DNA of 45,866 bases from Candidatus Phelpsiimicrobium noxiivivens. GTDB taxonomy: Bacteria > Omnitrophota > Gorgyraeia > Velamenicoccales > Velamenicoccaceae. Every line of letters begins with the position of its first letter. Position 1 is the stretch's first letter. A model generated the notes under the pieces. That model saw only the letters and a program-made list of their open reading frames with translations, was not told the DNA's origin and made no database searches. Shown in pieces: positions 27,002 through 34,823 of the stretch. Both the position numbers and the translations under genes were made by a program. Location of the stretch: assembly GCA_001873995.1 (NCBI GenBank), contig MNVR01000034.1, positions 1 through 45,866 of the forward strand, given 5' to 3'.

Positions 27002-28249
27002 CTATTGTAGGTATCTACGGACTTCTTCTAAAACATCTTCAGCACGGATATCCTTCGATATCTGGGACCTTCTTTCTTTGAGCTCAAGTTTCTTTTCTTT
27101 CAGCCATTTATTGCCCAGTGTGATACGCAAAGGAAAACCCAAAAGATCAGCGTCTTTAAACTTAACTCCCGCGCGCTCATCTCTATCATCTAAGAGGCAT
27201 TCTATGCCGCTCGCTTCTAGAGCCTTATGTATATCACAAGCCTTATCTAAGATCTCTTTATCAGAGATGTTCACAGGCACTATAGCAACCTGATAAGGAG
27301 CCACCTGGGCAGGCCATACAATACCGTCCTTATCGTGATTCTGTTCTATGATGGCGGATATCAAACGGCTCACGCCTATACCGTAACAACCCATCTGCAC
27401 AGTCTGCTGCTTGCCTGCCTCGTCTAAAAATTTAACTCCCAAAACCTTGGAATATTTCTCTCCGAGCTGAAAGATGTGCCCTATCTCAAGCGTATTGATC
27501 TTCTCCATATCTTCTCTACAATGCGGACAAACCTCTATCTGGGCCTCTGAGGCGCTCTTTACTTCACCGCATATCTTACACTTAAAAATAGCATCTTCCC
27601 CACCCTCGGCAGCCACCATAAATTCATGGGAGACTTTGCCGCCGATAACTCCGGGATCAGCTTTAACAGAGACAAAATCCAATCCACAACGCCTGAATAT
27701 CTTTTCATATGCGAGGCGCATTTTTTCATAGATCTCGGTTAAACCCTTCGTATCACGGTCAAAACTATAAGCGTCCTTCATAATGAATTCACAACTGCGC
27801 ACTATACCGAACCGCGGCCTAAGCTCATCCCTAAACTTAGTCTGTATCTGGTATAAAACAAATGGCAGGTCCCTGTAAGACTTGACAAAATTAGCCGCGA
27901 GCTCAGTCACCACTTCTTCGTGAGTAGGGCCAAGGCACAATTTGCGGCCCCGCCGGTCCGTAAAACGGATCATTGTCTCGCCTAAAAGTTCGTCACGCCC
28001 GGTCTTTTGCCATAATTCAAGAGGCTGTAAGCTCGGCAATAGGATTTCCTGAGCGCCGGCGCTATTCATCTCCTGGCGGATAATACTTTCTATTTTTGAA
28101 AGAGCCCTATAGCCCAGTGGCAGATACGAATAAACACCCGCTACCAACATACGCACCATGTTAGCGCGCAGCATAAGCCTATGTGAGTTGCTCTCCGCGC
28201 TCTCCGGCGCCTCTTTTAAAGTTGAAATAAATGACTTAGTCTGGAACAT
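27002..28249 (-). CDS. proS: Prolyl-tRNA synthetase, short form without the large editing insertion
   Basis: A class II synthetase of 415 residues, against about 570 for the usual bacterial type. Motif 1 lies in LPLGYRALSKIE, motif 2 in FRDELRPRFGIVRSCEFIMKD (residues 139-159) and motif 3 in CYGIGVSRLISAI near 288-300. The C-terminal anticodon domain follows (LLDDRDERAGVKF). Where the roughly 180-residue editing insertion normally sits, after SHEFMV, there is only a short segment with two CxxC pairs: C224, C227, C241 and C244, a probable zinc ribbon. It should charge proline but may not clear mischarged alanine in cis. It lies between two CpaF paralogues. Confidence 0.94.
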   Translation of the reverse strand: MFQTKSFISTLKEAPESAESNSHRLMLRANMVRMLVAGVYSYLPLGYRALSKIESIIRQEMNSAGAQEILLPSLQPLELWQKTGRDELLGETMIRFTDRRGRKLCLGPTHEEVVTELAANFVKSYRDLPFVLYQIQTKFRDELRPRFGIVRSCEFIMKDAYSFDRDTKGLTEIYEKMRLAYEKIFRRCGLDFVSVKADPGVIGGKVSHEFMVAAEGGEDAIFKCKICGEVKSASEAQIEVCPHCREDMEKINTLEIGHIFQLGEKYSKVLGVKFLDEAGKQQTVQMGCYGIGVSRLISAIIEQNHDKDGIVWPAQVAPYQVAIVPVNISDKEILDKACDIHKALEASGIECLLDDRDERAGVKFKDADLLGFPLRITLGNKWLKEKKLELKERRSQISKDIRAEDVLEEVRRYLQ

Positions 28250-28269
28250 TCTTAAAATTACCCTCTACT

Positions 28270-28388
28270 GAGAGCATTGAAAAACCCAATACTCTCTGGT
28301 TACCTTGCAATCTGTGCAATCATTTTTCGAAATCGGTGCCTACCGGCAGGCAGGTAATCAAGGCCGTTCTAGAGTTTTTCCAACGGCC
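28270..28388. repeat. Hairpin-rich gap between the second cpaF and proS
   Basis: Several stems lie in 120 bases. GAGAGCATTG/CAATACTCTC (28270-28296) pairs over ten bases with one G-U in the minus-strand RNA. TTGCA/TGCAA (28305-28319) follows, then a CCGGCAGGCAGG unit (28343-28354) like that at 7390-7410, and GGCCGTT/AACGGCC (28362-28388). The last lies two bases from the cpaF stop. A T-box was considered but its signatures were not found. Confidence 0.55.
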
Positions 28389-28390
28389 TC

Positions 28391-29656
28391 CTACTCTGCC
28401 GTAAATATATCCTCTGGCAGAGCAATACCGAGCAGCCTGAAAGTAGGATAAAAAGACGGCACGACCCCGCCTATCCGCCATTGGCCAACCACGCTATTAT
28501 GTTCTTCGGAAACGCCTTTTATCTCAAATGAAAACAGGTCTTTTAGAACTACATCCTCGCCATCCATACCGCCGACTTCAGTAATATGCGTTATCTTGCG
28601 CTTGCCGTCGCTCAATTGCTCCTGCACCACGATCAAATCGATGGCGCTCGCTATCTGGCGCCTAATAGCCCAGAGAGGTATGGATGTATTTGACGTAATG
28701 ATCATAGTTTCTATGCGAGAAATAACATCGCGCGGCGAACTCGCGTGCAAAACAACCAAAGCCCCGTCATGGCCGCTTGAAATAGCCTGGAGCATATCCA
28801 AAGCCTCGGCGCCCCTGATCTCGCCTAAGATGATACGATCAGGCCTCATGCGCAAAGAATTTTTAAATAACTCCCTTATCGGGATCTCACCCTTACCTTC
28901 AACATTAGCCTGCCTTGTCTCCAAAGGAACGACATGCCTCTGTTTCAAACGCAGTTCAGCCGTATCTTCTATAGTAATGATGCGTTCGTTCTCAGCGATA
29001 TAGCTAGACAAAACGTTGAGTGTAGTCGTTTTGCCTACGCCCGTCGCCCCGGCAAAAATAATATTAAGCTTGGCCTTAATGGCAGCTATTAAAAAACTGG
29101 CCATCTTATCAGTTAAGGTGCCGCGTTTTAAAAGATCTTCAATTACCGCTATCTCGCGAGAAAACTTTCTTATGGTGACAACCGGGCCCAAAAGAGATAA
29201 AGGCGGCAAAATGATATTGACGCGCGAACCGTCAGCTAAAGACGCGTCCACGTAAGGAGAAGATTCATCCACGCGGCGCTGTGTGGGCGCCAATATCCTT
29301 TCTATAATCTGCATAAGATGGCGCGAATTGTCAAATTTTATATCCGTTAACAACATCGTGCCGTTCTTTTCCATATATACTGTGTCAGGGCCATTAACCA
29401 TTATTTCAGAAACACTGCCGTCATTAAGCAAAGAACTCAACGGCCCGAAACCAAGCATCTCATCCATGAGTTCGCAGACGATCTCTTCTTTCTCTTCTGT
29501 CGTAAGCGCCACTCTGTCAAAAGAAATAACGTGGTCAATGCCTTTGCAGATATCTTTTTTAAGCTTTTCTTTATCTACCGTATGCCTGTCTTTTTTATCG
29601 GAAAGATAGTCGCCGGAAATAAGATATTGGCGGATCTTTTCTTTTATCTCGCTCAT
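28391..29656 (-). CDS. CpaF/TadA-type secretion ATPase (second paralogue)
   Basis: A 421-residue ATPase of the same class as the one downstream of proS, clearly diverged. Walker A is GATGVGKTTT near 204-213, the Asp box is TIEDTAEL and Walker B is RPDRIILGEIRG near 267-278. The His box is VVLHASS instead of the more usual TTLHANS. A C-terminal extension of about 50 residues (from near 370) is absent from the first copy. It starts 15 bases after ispG, so it may share that transcript. Two motors with no platform or pilin genes could serve one or two pilus systems encoded elsewhere; which one is unknown. Confidence 0.9.
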   Translation of the reverse strand: MSEIKEKIRQYLISGDYLSDKKDRHTVDKEKLKKDICKGIDHVISFDRVALTTEEKEEIVCELMDEMLGFGPLSSLLNDGSVSEIMVNGPDTVYMEKNGTMLLTDIKFDNSRHLMQIIERILAPTQRRVDESSPYVDASLADGSRVNIILPPLSLLGPVVTIRKFSREIAVIEDLLKRGTLTDKMASFLIAAIKAKLNIIFAGATGVGKTTTLNVLSSYIAENERIITIEDTAELRLKQRHVVPLETRQANVEGKGEIPIRELFKNSLRMRPDRIILGEIRGAEALDMLQAISSGHDGALVVLHASSPRDVISRIETMIITSNTSIPLWAIRRQIASAIDLIVVQEQLSDGKRKITHITEVGGMDGEDVVLKDLFSFEIKGVSEEHNSVVGQWRIGGVVPSFYPTFRLLGIALPEDIFTAE

Positions 29657-29671
29657 GAACTTCTCCCTTAC

Positions 29672-30739
29672 TTACAAACCTTTCTTTAAAATGGCAAAAA
29701 GCGTTTCCGCGCCCCGGCCCAGGCTAACCGTACTTACGATACTTCCCTTCTTAAATATAATACCTTTGTGCCTTGAAAAGGCTATACCTAGGTCAGCTTC
29801 GCAGGCTTCTCCGGGGCCGTTGACCACGCACCCCATCAAGGCTATCTTGCTATTTTTAAGCCTAGAGCGCTGAGCTTCAGGCAGATCATCTAACCTTTCC
29901 TGGAACCTCCGCGCTTTTTTCAGAAGATCTACTCCACACCTGCCGCATGTAGGGCAACAGATCAATTCAGGCCCAAAGTTACGCAGCCCCAAACTGTTAA
30001 GCAAAAACTTGGCTACCGCAGCTTCCTGCCTGGGCTCATCAAGTAAAGACACTCTTATTGTATCACCAATACCCTTGAATAACAATATTCCTATGCCGAC
30101 GCTAGACTTAACAATGCCATCCAATGGCAAGCCTGTGGCTGTAATTCCAACATGTAAAGGATAGTCGCATAAAGACGCCATTTTTTCATACGCGGCTATC
30201 GTATCCGTAATATCTGAGCCCTTAAGAGATATAACAATATCCTTAAAGCCGGCATTTTTAAAGATCTTTAAATAATCCACAACACTCGCCACTAATGCGC
30301 CCGCGGCATCCCTGCTTCTTATTCTCAAAGAACCAGAATTAGATCCTATGCGTATTGGGATCCGCGCGTTTTTCGCGGCAGCTATGACAGCCCTGACTTC
30401 TTGGATCTTATAAATATTCCCGGGGTTAAGCCTTATCTTGTCTACGCCAGCTTCCATTGCCAGAAGGGCTAACCGGTGATCAAAGTGGATATCCGCGACA
30501 AGAGGTATATTAATACGCTTTTTAATGTCCTTAATAGCTCTCGCGTCTTTGGCGTCTTCAACGGCAATACGAGCTATATCGCAACCCGCTATCTCTAATT
30601 TTCTTATTTCCTCTACAGCGTCGGCAACATTTTGAGCCCTGACCTTGACCATGGATTGCACGGCAACAGGATGGCCTGAACCTATCTTAATTTTTCCGAT
30701 CTTGACTGTGCGTGTTTTCCTGCGTTCTATTTTATGCAT
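29672..30739 (-). CDS. ispG: 4-hydroxy-3-methylbut-2-enyl diphosphate synthase
   Basis: IspG is the iron-sulfur enzyme of the sixth MEP-pathway step, making HMBPP. The 355-residue protein has the TIM barrel starting TRTVKIGKIKIGSGHPVAVQ and LVADIHFDHRLAL near 80-92. The 4Fe-4S ligands are in CCPTCGRCG near 262-270 and MGCVVNGPGE near 305-314, including the glutamate ligand. It is the short bacterial type. With dxr and uppS nearby it forms an isoprenoid and lipid-carrier block. rseP lies upstream across a 59-base repeat-bearing gap. Confidence 0.96.
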   Translation of the reverse strand: MHKIERRKTRTVKIGKIKIGSGHPVAVQSMVKVRAQNVADAVEEIRKLEIAGCDIARIAVEDAKDARAIKDIKKRINIPLVADIHFDHRLALLAMEAGVDKIRLNPGNIYKIQEVRAVIAAAKNARIPIRIGSNSGSLRIRSRDAAGALVASVVDYLKIFKNAGFKDIVISLKGSDITDTIAAYEKMASLCDYPLHVGITATGLPLDGIVKSSVGIGILLFKGIGDTIRVSLLDEPRQEAAVAKFLLNSLGLRNFGPELICCPTCGRCGVDLLKKARRFQERLDDLPEAQRSRLKNSKIALMGCVVNGPGEACEADLGIAFSRHKGIIFKKGSIVSTVSLGRGAETLFAILKKGL

Positions 30740-30743
30740 ATTT

Positions 30744-30793
30744 ATCAGTGTTCATCTGTTTTTCATATTCGCTATACGCTCTACGCTATACGC
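30744..30793. repeat. Short repeat block between rseP and ispG
   Basis: CGCTATACGC occurs twice with a 14-base period (30770-30779 and 30784-30793). It is preceded by ATCAGTGTTCATCTGTTTTTC (from 30744), which resembles widely dispersed intergenic sequence in bacteria. Together they fill the 59-base gap. I see no gene or terminator in it. Confidence 0.55.
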
Positions 30794-30798
30794 CGGGA

Positions 30799-31872
30799 TC
30801 ATCTCACAAACAGCGCCATAAACTTATCCCAGTAGCCGTAGCGAATAAGATCATTGCAAAATATAAAAACCGCAAGGATTATAAGAAAACTCAAACCAAT
30901 ATTATTGATAACATCTTCAGTCTTTTGGCCCAATGGTTTCTTGCGTAACTTTTCAAGGCCAGCTAGAGCGATATGGCCGCCATCTAAAATAGGTAAAGGA
31001 AGAAGATTAAAAATAGCCAGGCTCATGCTAAGGATCCCAACGACGTGCAGTATGGCGGAGAATCCTATCTTAGCCGCGTTTGTGGCAATAAAAAATATAC
31101 CCAAAGGCCCTGTGACAGACTCCTTGAACGAGATTGTTCCCGCGACAATATAAAAAATGGCTGCCAGCGTAGCTATTGTCATCTCTATCAAGCTTTTAGT
31201 GCCCTTCACCAGGGCCTCGCCTAAACCATAACGCACTTTGATGATATCCTCAGACGGCTTAATACCTATCAACCCGACCTCTACCTGTTTGCCAAAGACA
31301 GTCTCCACCTTTTTCATCTGAGGCGTCAATTCCGTGTCAAACTCAGCGAGGCCTCGCTTGACATGCAATTTAAGCGTTTTACCTTTGCTGGCGTGGATAT
31401 TTTTGGTGAGGTCCTCCCAGAACACGACTTTTACACCGTTAACCTCCAGGACATTATCTCCGACTTTTAGGCTAGCAACCTCTGCCGGCATGCCTGGGAT
31501 CAACTCACCAATGATAGTAGTAAATTTAGGAAAACCCAGGAAATATACCATCCACAGGCAAAAAAAAGCTAAAACATAATTAAAAAACGGGCCCGCGAAT
31601 ATGATACGCGCCCTATGCCCCGGTGAGCGGCCGAAGAATTCATCCTGCCTGCCTTTAAATTCTTCAGTATTATCACCTGCCATTTTGATAAATCCGCCAA
31701 AAGGTATGGCGCAAAGCATGTATTCTGTTTCACCAACTTTTTTCGAAAATAACTTCGGGCCGAACCCCAGCGAGAATTTCTCAACTTTTACGCCCAGGCG
31801 CTTAGCGAATATAAAATGGCCAAGTTCATGAACAAGAATCAAAACGCTTAAAATAACAAGAAATATGATCAT
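30799..31872 (-). CDS. rseP: Site-2 intramembrane metalloprotease RseP
   Basis: RseP cleaves membrane-bound regulators and remnant signal peptides inside the lipid bilayer. The 357-residue protein has the zinc site HELGH at 15-19 in the first membrane segment and LPILDGGH near residue 297 in the third. A PDZ domain lies between, near 120-200 (GMPAEVASLKVGDNVLEVNG). The family usually has about 350-450 residues. It lies 3 bases after dxr, the common dxr-rseP arrangement. The regulated sigma or anti-sigma factor is not in the window. Confidence 0.95.
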   Translation of the reverse strand: MIIFLVILSVLILVHELGHFIFAKRLGVKVEKFSLGFGPKLFSKKVGETEYMLCAIPFGGFIKMAGDNTEEFKGRQDEFFGRSPGHRARIIFAGPFFNYVLAFFCLWMVYFLGFPKFTTIIGELIPGMPAEVASLKVGDNVLEVNGVKVVFWEDLTKNIHASKGKTLKLHVKRGLAEFDTELTPQMKKVETVFGKQVEVGLIGIKPSEDIIKVRYGLGEALVKGTKSLIEMTIATLAAIFYIVAGTISFKESVTGPLGIFFIATNAAKIGFSAILHVVGILSMSLAIFNLLPLPILDGGHIALAGLEKLRKKPLGQKTEDVINNIGLSFLIILAVFIFCNDLIRYGYWDKFMALFVR

Positions 31873-31875
31873 CGC

Positions 31876-33051
31876 TTAACGACCTCTCTTCCCGTAAAAT
31901 TCAACCAACTGTAAAGCGCGCTCCCGCGCCGCCTTATCCGTATTGAAAATATTGTCCAACGAAACATCCCTGACAGAAAAATCTTTTTTTTCTACAACTT
32001 TTTCGATCACTTTAGGAATACATCCAAATGATATCTTATGCCTTAAAAAAGCATCCACTGCTACTTCATTAGCGGCATTCAAGGCGCACGGCGCGGCTCC
32101 ACCCAGGCGCGCCGCTTCATAGGCCAGCTCAAGGCAGGGAAATTTAACCAAGTCTGGTTTTGAAAATGATAAAACGCCTGTATTCAAAATATCCAGCCGG
32201 AAACGATCGTTTTGCCAACGCTCTGGAAATGTCAGGGCGTACTGAATAGGCAGGCGCATGTCCGTTACCGCCATTTGCGCGAGCATTGAGCCATCCTGAA
32301 ATTCTACCATAGAATGAATTATAGCCTGCCGATGGATCAAGACCTTGATCCTTTCTAAACCTATATCAAAAAGCTTCATGGCTTCAATGACTTCAAGCCC
32401 TTTATTCATTAGCGTCGCGGAGTCAACGGTTATCTTCTCGCCCATCTTCCAACGCGGATGCACCAGCACTTTATCGACAGAGCATTTGTTCATACCGCTC
32501 AAAGGCATATCCACCAGAGGGCCTCCGGAAGCAGTCAGATAAATGGTACCCAGTTCAGCTTTTTTATTGCCGCGCAGGCACTGAAAAATAGCGCTTTGTT
32601 CGCTGTCTATAGGTATGATCTGTGCCTTATACTTGCCTGCCTCGGCAAGAATAGTATCCCCCGCGACTACAATGGCTTCCTTATTGGCAAGAGCTATGGT
32701 TTTTGAGGCCCTTATCGCGCTAAGAATAGGAAAAATGGCCTCGCTTCCTACGATAGCAACGAGGATAAGGTCCGCCTCTTTTAAAGAAGCAAGCCTGCAG
32801 ACCCCATCCCTGCCTTGCAGAACTTTAGTTCCCCAGCGCCCTAAAGGCCTCATTGCGCGGGCCGCGGGAATATCCGCGACAGCTGCAAACTCAGGCCTGA
32901 ATTCTTTTACCTGAGCCATTAACTTATCGGTGTTGGCGTTGACGCAAAGACCTAAGACACGAAACTTGTTCTTAAATTGCCTGACTACATCCAGGGCGTT
33001 TTCACCTATGGACCCGCTTGAACCCAGGATTACTATATTTTTTTTCTTCAT
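31876..33051 (-). CDS. dxr: 1-deoxy-D-xylulose 5-phosphate reductoisomerase
   Basis: Dxr makes 2-C-methyl-D-erythritol 4-phosphate in the MEP pathway. The 391-residue protein begins with the NADPH-binding LGSSGSIGENALDVV. The metal-site motif is PIDSEQSAIFQCL near 147-159. SGGPLVDMP, HPRWKMGEKITVDSATLMNKG and the loop IHRQAIIHSMVEF are all present. It lies in the compact order uppS-cdsA-dxr-rseP-ispG, with 3-base gaps on both sides. Length and motifs are fully normal. Confidence 0.97.
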   Translation of the reverse strand: MKKKNIVILGSSGSIGENALDVVRQFKNKFRVLGLCVNANTDKLMAQVKEFRPEFAAVADIPAARAMRPLGRWGTKVLQGRDGVCRLASLKEADLILVAIVGSEAIFPILSAIRASKTIALANKEAIVVAGDTILAEAGKYKAQIIPIDSEQSAIFQCLRGNKKAELGTIYLTASGGPLVDMPLSGMNKCSVDKVLVHPRWKMGEKITVDSATLMNKGLEVIEAMKLFDIGLERIKVLIHRQAIIHSMVEFQDGSMLAQMAVTDMRLPIQYALTFPERWQNDRFRLDILNTGVLSFSKPDLVKFPCLELAYEAARLGGAAPCALNAANEVAVDAFLRHKISFGCIPKVIEKVVEKKDFSVRDVSLDNIFNTDKAARERALQLVEFYGKRGR

Positions 33052-33054
33052 CGC

Positions 33055-33891
33055 CTAAAAGCTCGTGCCGCTTGAAAAAGCGCGGCTAAGATAAAAATTC
33101 ATAAAAAAATAAAAAGCCGGAGCTGTGAATAATAAGCTGTCTATAACGTCTAATACGCCCCCCATGCCTGGAAATATGACACTGGAATCTTTAGCCGCGC
33201 AATCCCTCTTTATCAATGATTCCGAGAGGTCTCCCAATAAACCCAGGACGCTTAAAGAAAAACCTATTAATACCATATTCAACCACGAAAAAATAGACAG
33301 GCCAGGCAAAAACAACGACTTACATGCCAACGCGGCCGCTACACCAAATATAACGCCTCCCATAGCGCCCTCAATGGTCTTTTTAGGGCTGATACGCGGA
33401 ATAAGAGAATGGCGGCCCCATTTAACACCAACAAGAAAAGCGCCGATATCAGCGCCCTTGGTCACAAGCAATAAGCACCCTGCCAAAGCTATACCATTCG
33501 GCAGCATCCTCAGCTTTATTATAAAACTGAATAGCCACGAAATATAAAGTATGCCGAACATAGTCGTAGAGATACCCACGACGGCATTCGTACTGTCGCG
33601 CCTGGAGAACTGAAGGATAAAAAGCGTCACAAGCGCGAGGCTTAAAAATAATAGCTCCCACCCCTTGGTCAGCTCAAAACGGAAATAAACCGAAAGCGGA
33701 ATAATGACCCCTATGATCGTACCAAAATATTTATACATAGGAATACCCTTTTTTTCTATAAGACTGAAGAACTCATATAGCCCCAGGGATATGAGCACGA
33801 TTGCCGATAGCACGAACAGGCCTTCAAAAAAGATAGCTATAAAAGAAAAAATACACAAAAGGATAGCTGACAAGATCCTCCGGCTGATCAT
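33055..33891 (-). CDS. cdsA: Phosphatidate cytidylyltransferase
   Basis: CdsA makes CDP-diacylglycerol for phospholipid synthesis. The 278-residue protein has about seven to eight membrane segments. The family signature near the C-terminus has KRDCAAKDSSVIFPGMGG and LDVIDS, matching S-x27-K-R-x3-K-D with the metal-binding aspartates. LVTKGADIGAFLVG near 145-158 and SPKKTIEG near 170-177 are further conserved motifs. Its ATG overlaps the uppS stop as ATGA, and dxr follows after 3 bases. Confidence 0.95.
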   Translation of the reverse strand: MISRRILSAILLCIFSFIAIFFEGLFVLSAIVLISLGLYEFFSLIEKKGIPMYKYFGTIIGVIIPLSVYFRFELTKGWELLFLSLALVTLFILQFSRRDSTNAVVGISTTMFGILYISWLFSFIIKLRMLPNGIALAGCLLLVTKGADIGAFLVGVKWGRHSLIPRISPKKTIEGAMGGVIFGVAAALACKSLFLPGLSIFSWLNMVLIGFSLSVLGLLGDLSESLIKRDCAAKDSSVIFPGMGGVLDVIDSLLFTAPAFYFFMNFYLSRAFSSGTSF

Positions 33892-34601
33892 TCAATACCT
33901 CCGAAACGCCTGCATCGTTTTTGGTAAACTTCAATAGCGCGCATAAGCTCTCTTTTGTTAAAATCAGGCCATTGTTTTTTTATCACATAAAACTCTGAGT
34001 AAGCTATCTGCCATAACAAAAAATTACTAACGCGCATCTCGCCGCTCGTCCTAATAAGGAGATCAGGGTCAGGCGAGTCTTTCGTATAGAGATGGGTTTT
34101 AAACAACTCCTCTGTTATATCTTCAGGCAAAAGCGCGCCAGTTTTTACGTCCTGTGCTATTGCCCTTACCGCGTCCAAGATCTCCAGGCGAGAACCGTAA
34201 TTAAAAGCAAGCCCAAATACAAGCCTACGATTATTACGCGTCAATTCTTCTGTCCTATTTATGCACTTGCGCAAAGACTCAGTCAAGACCTCCGGGCGCC
34301 CTATATGCCTAAGCCGTATGTCGCTCTTAAGCATATATGGCAGTTCACGGACTATGATCTTCTCACACATATCCATAAGAAAATCTGTCTCAAGCTTGGG
34401 CCTTTTCCAATTTTCAGTGGAAAACGCGTAAACCGTCAAAAACTTTACGCCTAACTCAAGAGAGGCCTTAATAATATCTTTTAAAACGGCCATACCCTTA
34501 CGATGGCCTTCGCTACGCGATAGCCCTCTTCTTTTCGCCCAGCGGCCGTTCCCGTCCATTATAATAGCTATATGCTCCGGTATTTTTTTTCTATCTAACA
34601 T
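33888..34601 (-). CDS. uppS: Undecaprenyl diphosphate synthase
   Basis: UppS is the cis-prenyltransferase that makes the C55 lipid carrier for peptidoglycan and other glycans. The 237-residue protein contains IIMDGNGRWAKRRGL with catalytic Asp near residue 15, AFSTENWKRP near 65-74 and the diphosphate site DLLIRTSGEMRVSNFLLWQ near 185-203. The usual RISNFLLWQ is RVSNFLLWQ here. It opens the envelope/isoprenoid block downstream of a candidate promoter. Its product could also feed the lipid-linked glycan used by the STT3 protein. Confidence 0.96.
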   Translation of the reverse strand: MLDRKKIPEHIAIIMDGNGRWAKRRGLSRSEGHRKGMAVLKDIIKASLELGVKFLTVYAFSTENWKRPKLETDFLMDMCEKIIVRELPYMLKSDIRLRHIGRPEVLTESLRKCINRTEELTRNNRRLVFGLAFNYGSRLEILDAVRAIAQDVKTGALLPEDITEELFKTHLYTKDSPDPDLLIRTSGEMRVSNFLLWQIAYSEFYVIKKQWPDFNKRELMRAIEVYQKRCRRFGGIE

Positions 34602-34683
34602 ATCTAGGTTCTTTCATTAACAACTTAAATATTAGCAAGTTTTTGATTATGTTATTCAGCAGCATAAAGAGGCATGTTATGAG

Positions 34684-34712
34684 TGAATAGTTTTTCGAAA
34701 AGTATTTGTCAA
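34684..34712 (-). promoter_or_regulatory. Candidate promoter for the uppS-cdsA-dxr-rseP-ispG block
   Basis: A perfect -35 box TTGACA (34712-34707 on the minus strand) is followed by 17 bases and a weak -10 box TATTCA (34689-34684). It lies in the 222-base gap after the GH57 terminator and about 83 bases before the uppS start, where a new transcript is expected. Confidence 0.4.
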
Positions 34713-34759
34713 AAACTGTTTGAGTCCGGCAATGCTCTGATAATGTCATTGTATCTTCT

Positions 34760-34789
34760 AAAAGAAATCCGCCATACGATTGGGCGGAT
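34760..34789 (-). terminator. Intrinsic terminator after the GH57 gene
   Basis: On the minus strand ATCCGCC (34789-34783) and GGCGGAT (34773-34767) form a 7-bp GC-rich stem around a nine-base loop. The run TTCTTTT (34766-34760) follows. It lies 35 bases beyond the GH57 stop and is one of the few hairpins here with the T-tract expected of a rho-independent terminator. The rest of the 222-base gap holds the uppS promoter candidate and no gene. Confidence 0.7.
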
Positions 34790-34823
34790 ACAACGCGCGC
34801 GCCGAGCGTTTCTAAAAAATAAT

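Noticed and set aside
28250-28390. A T-box riboswitch upstream of proS
   Set aside because: I found several hairpins but not the conserved T-box sequence or a terminator/antiterminator pair with a T-run.
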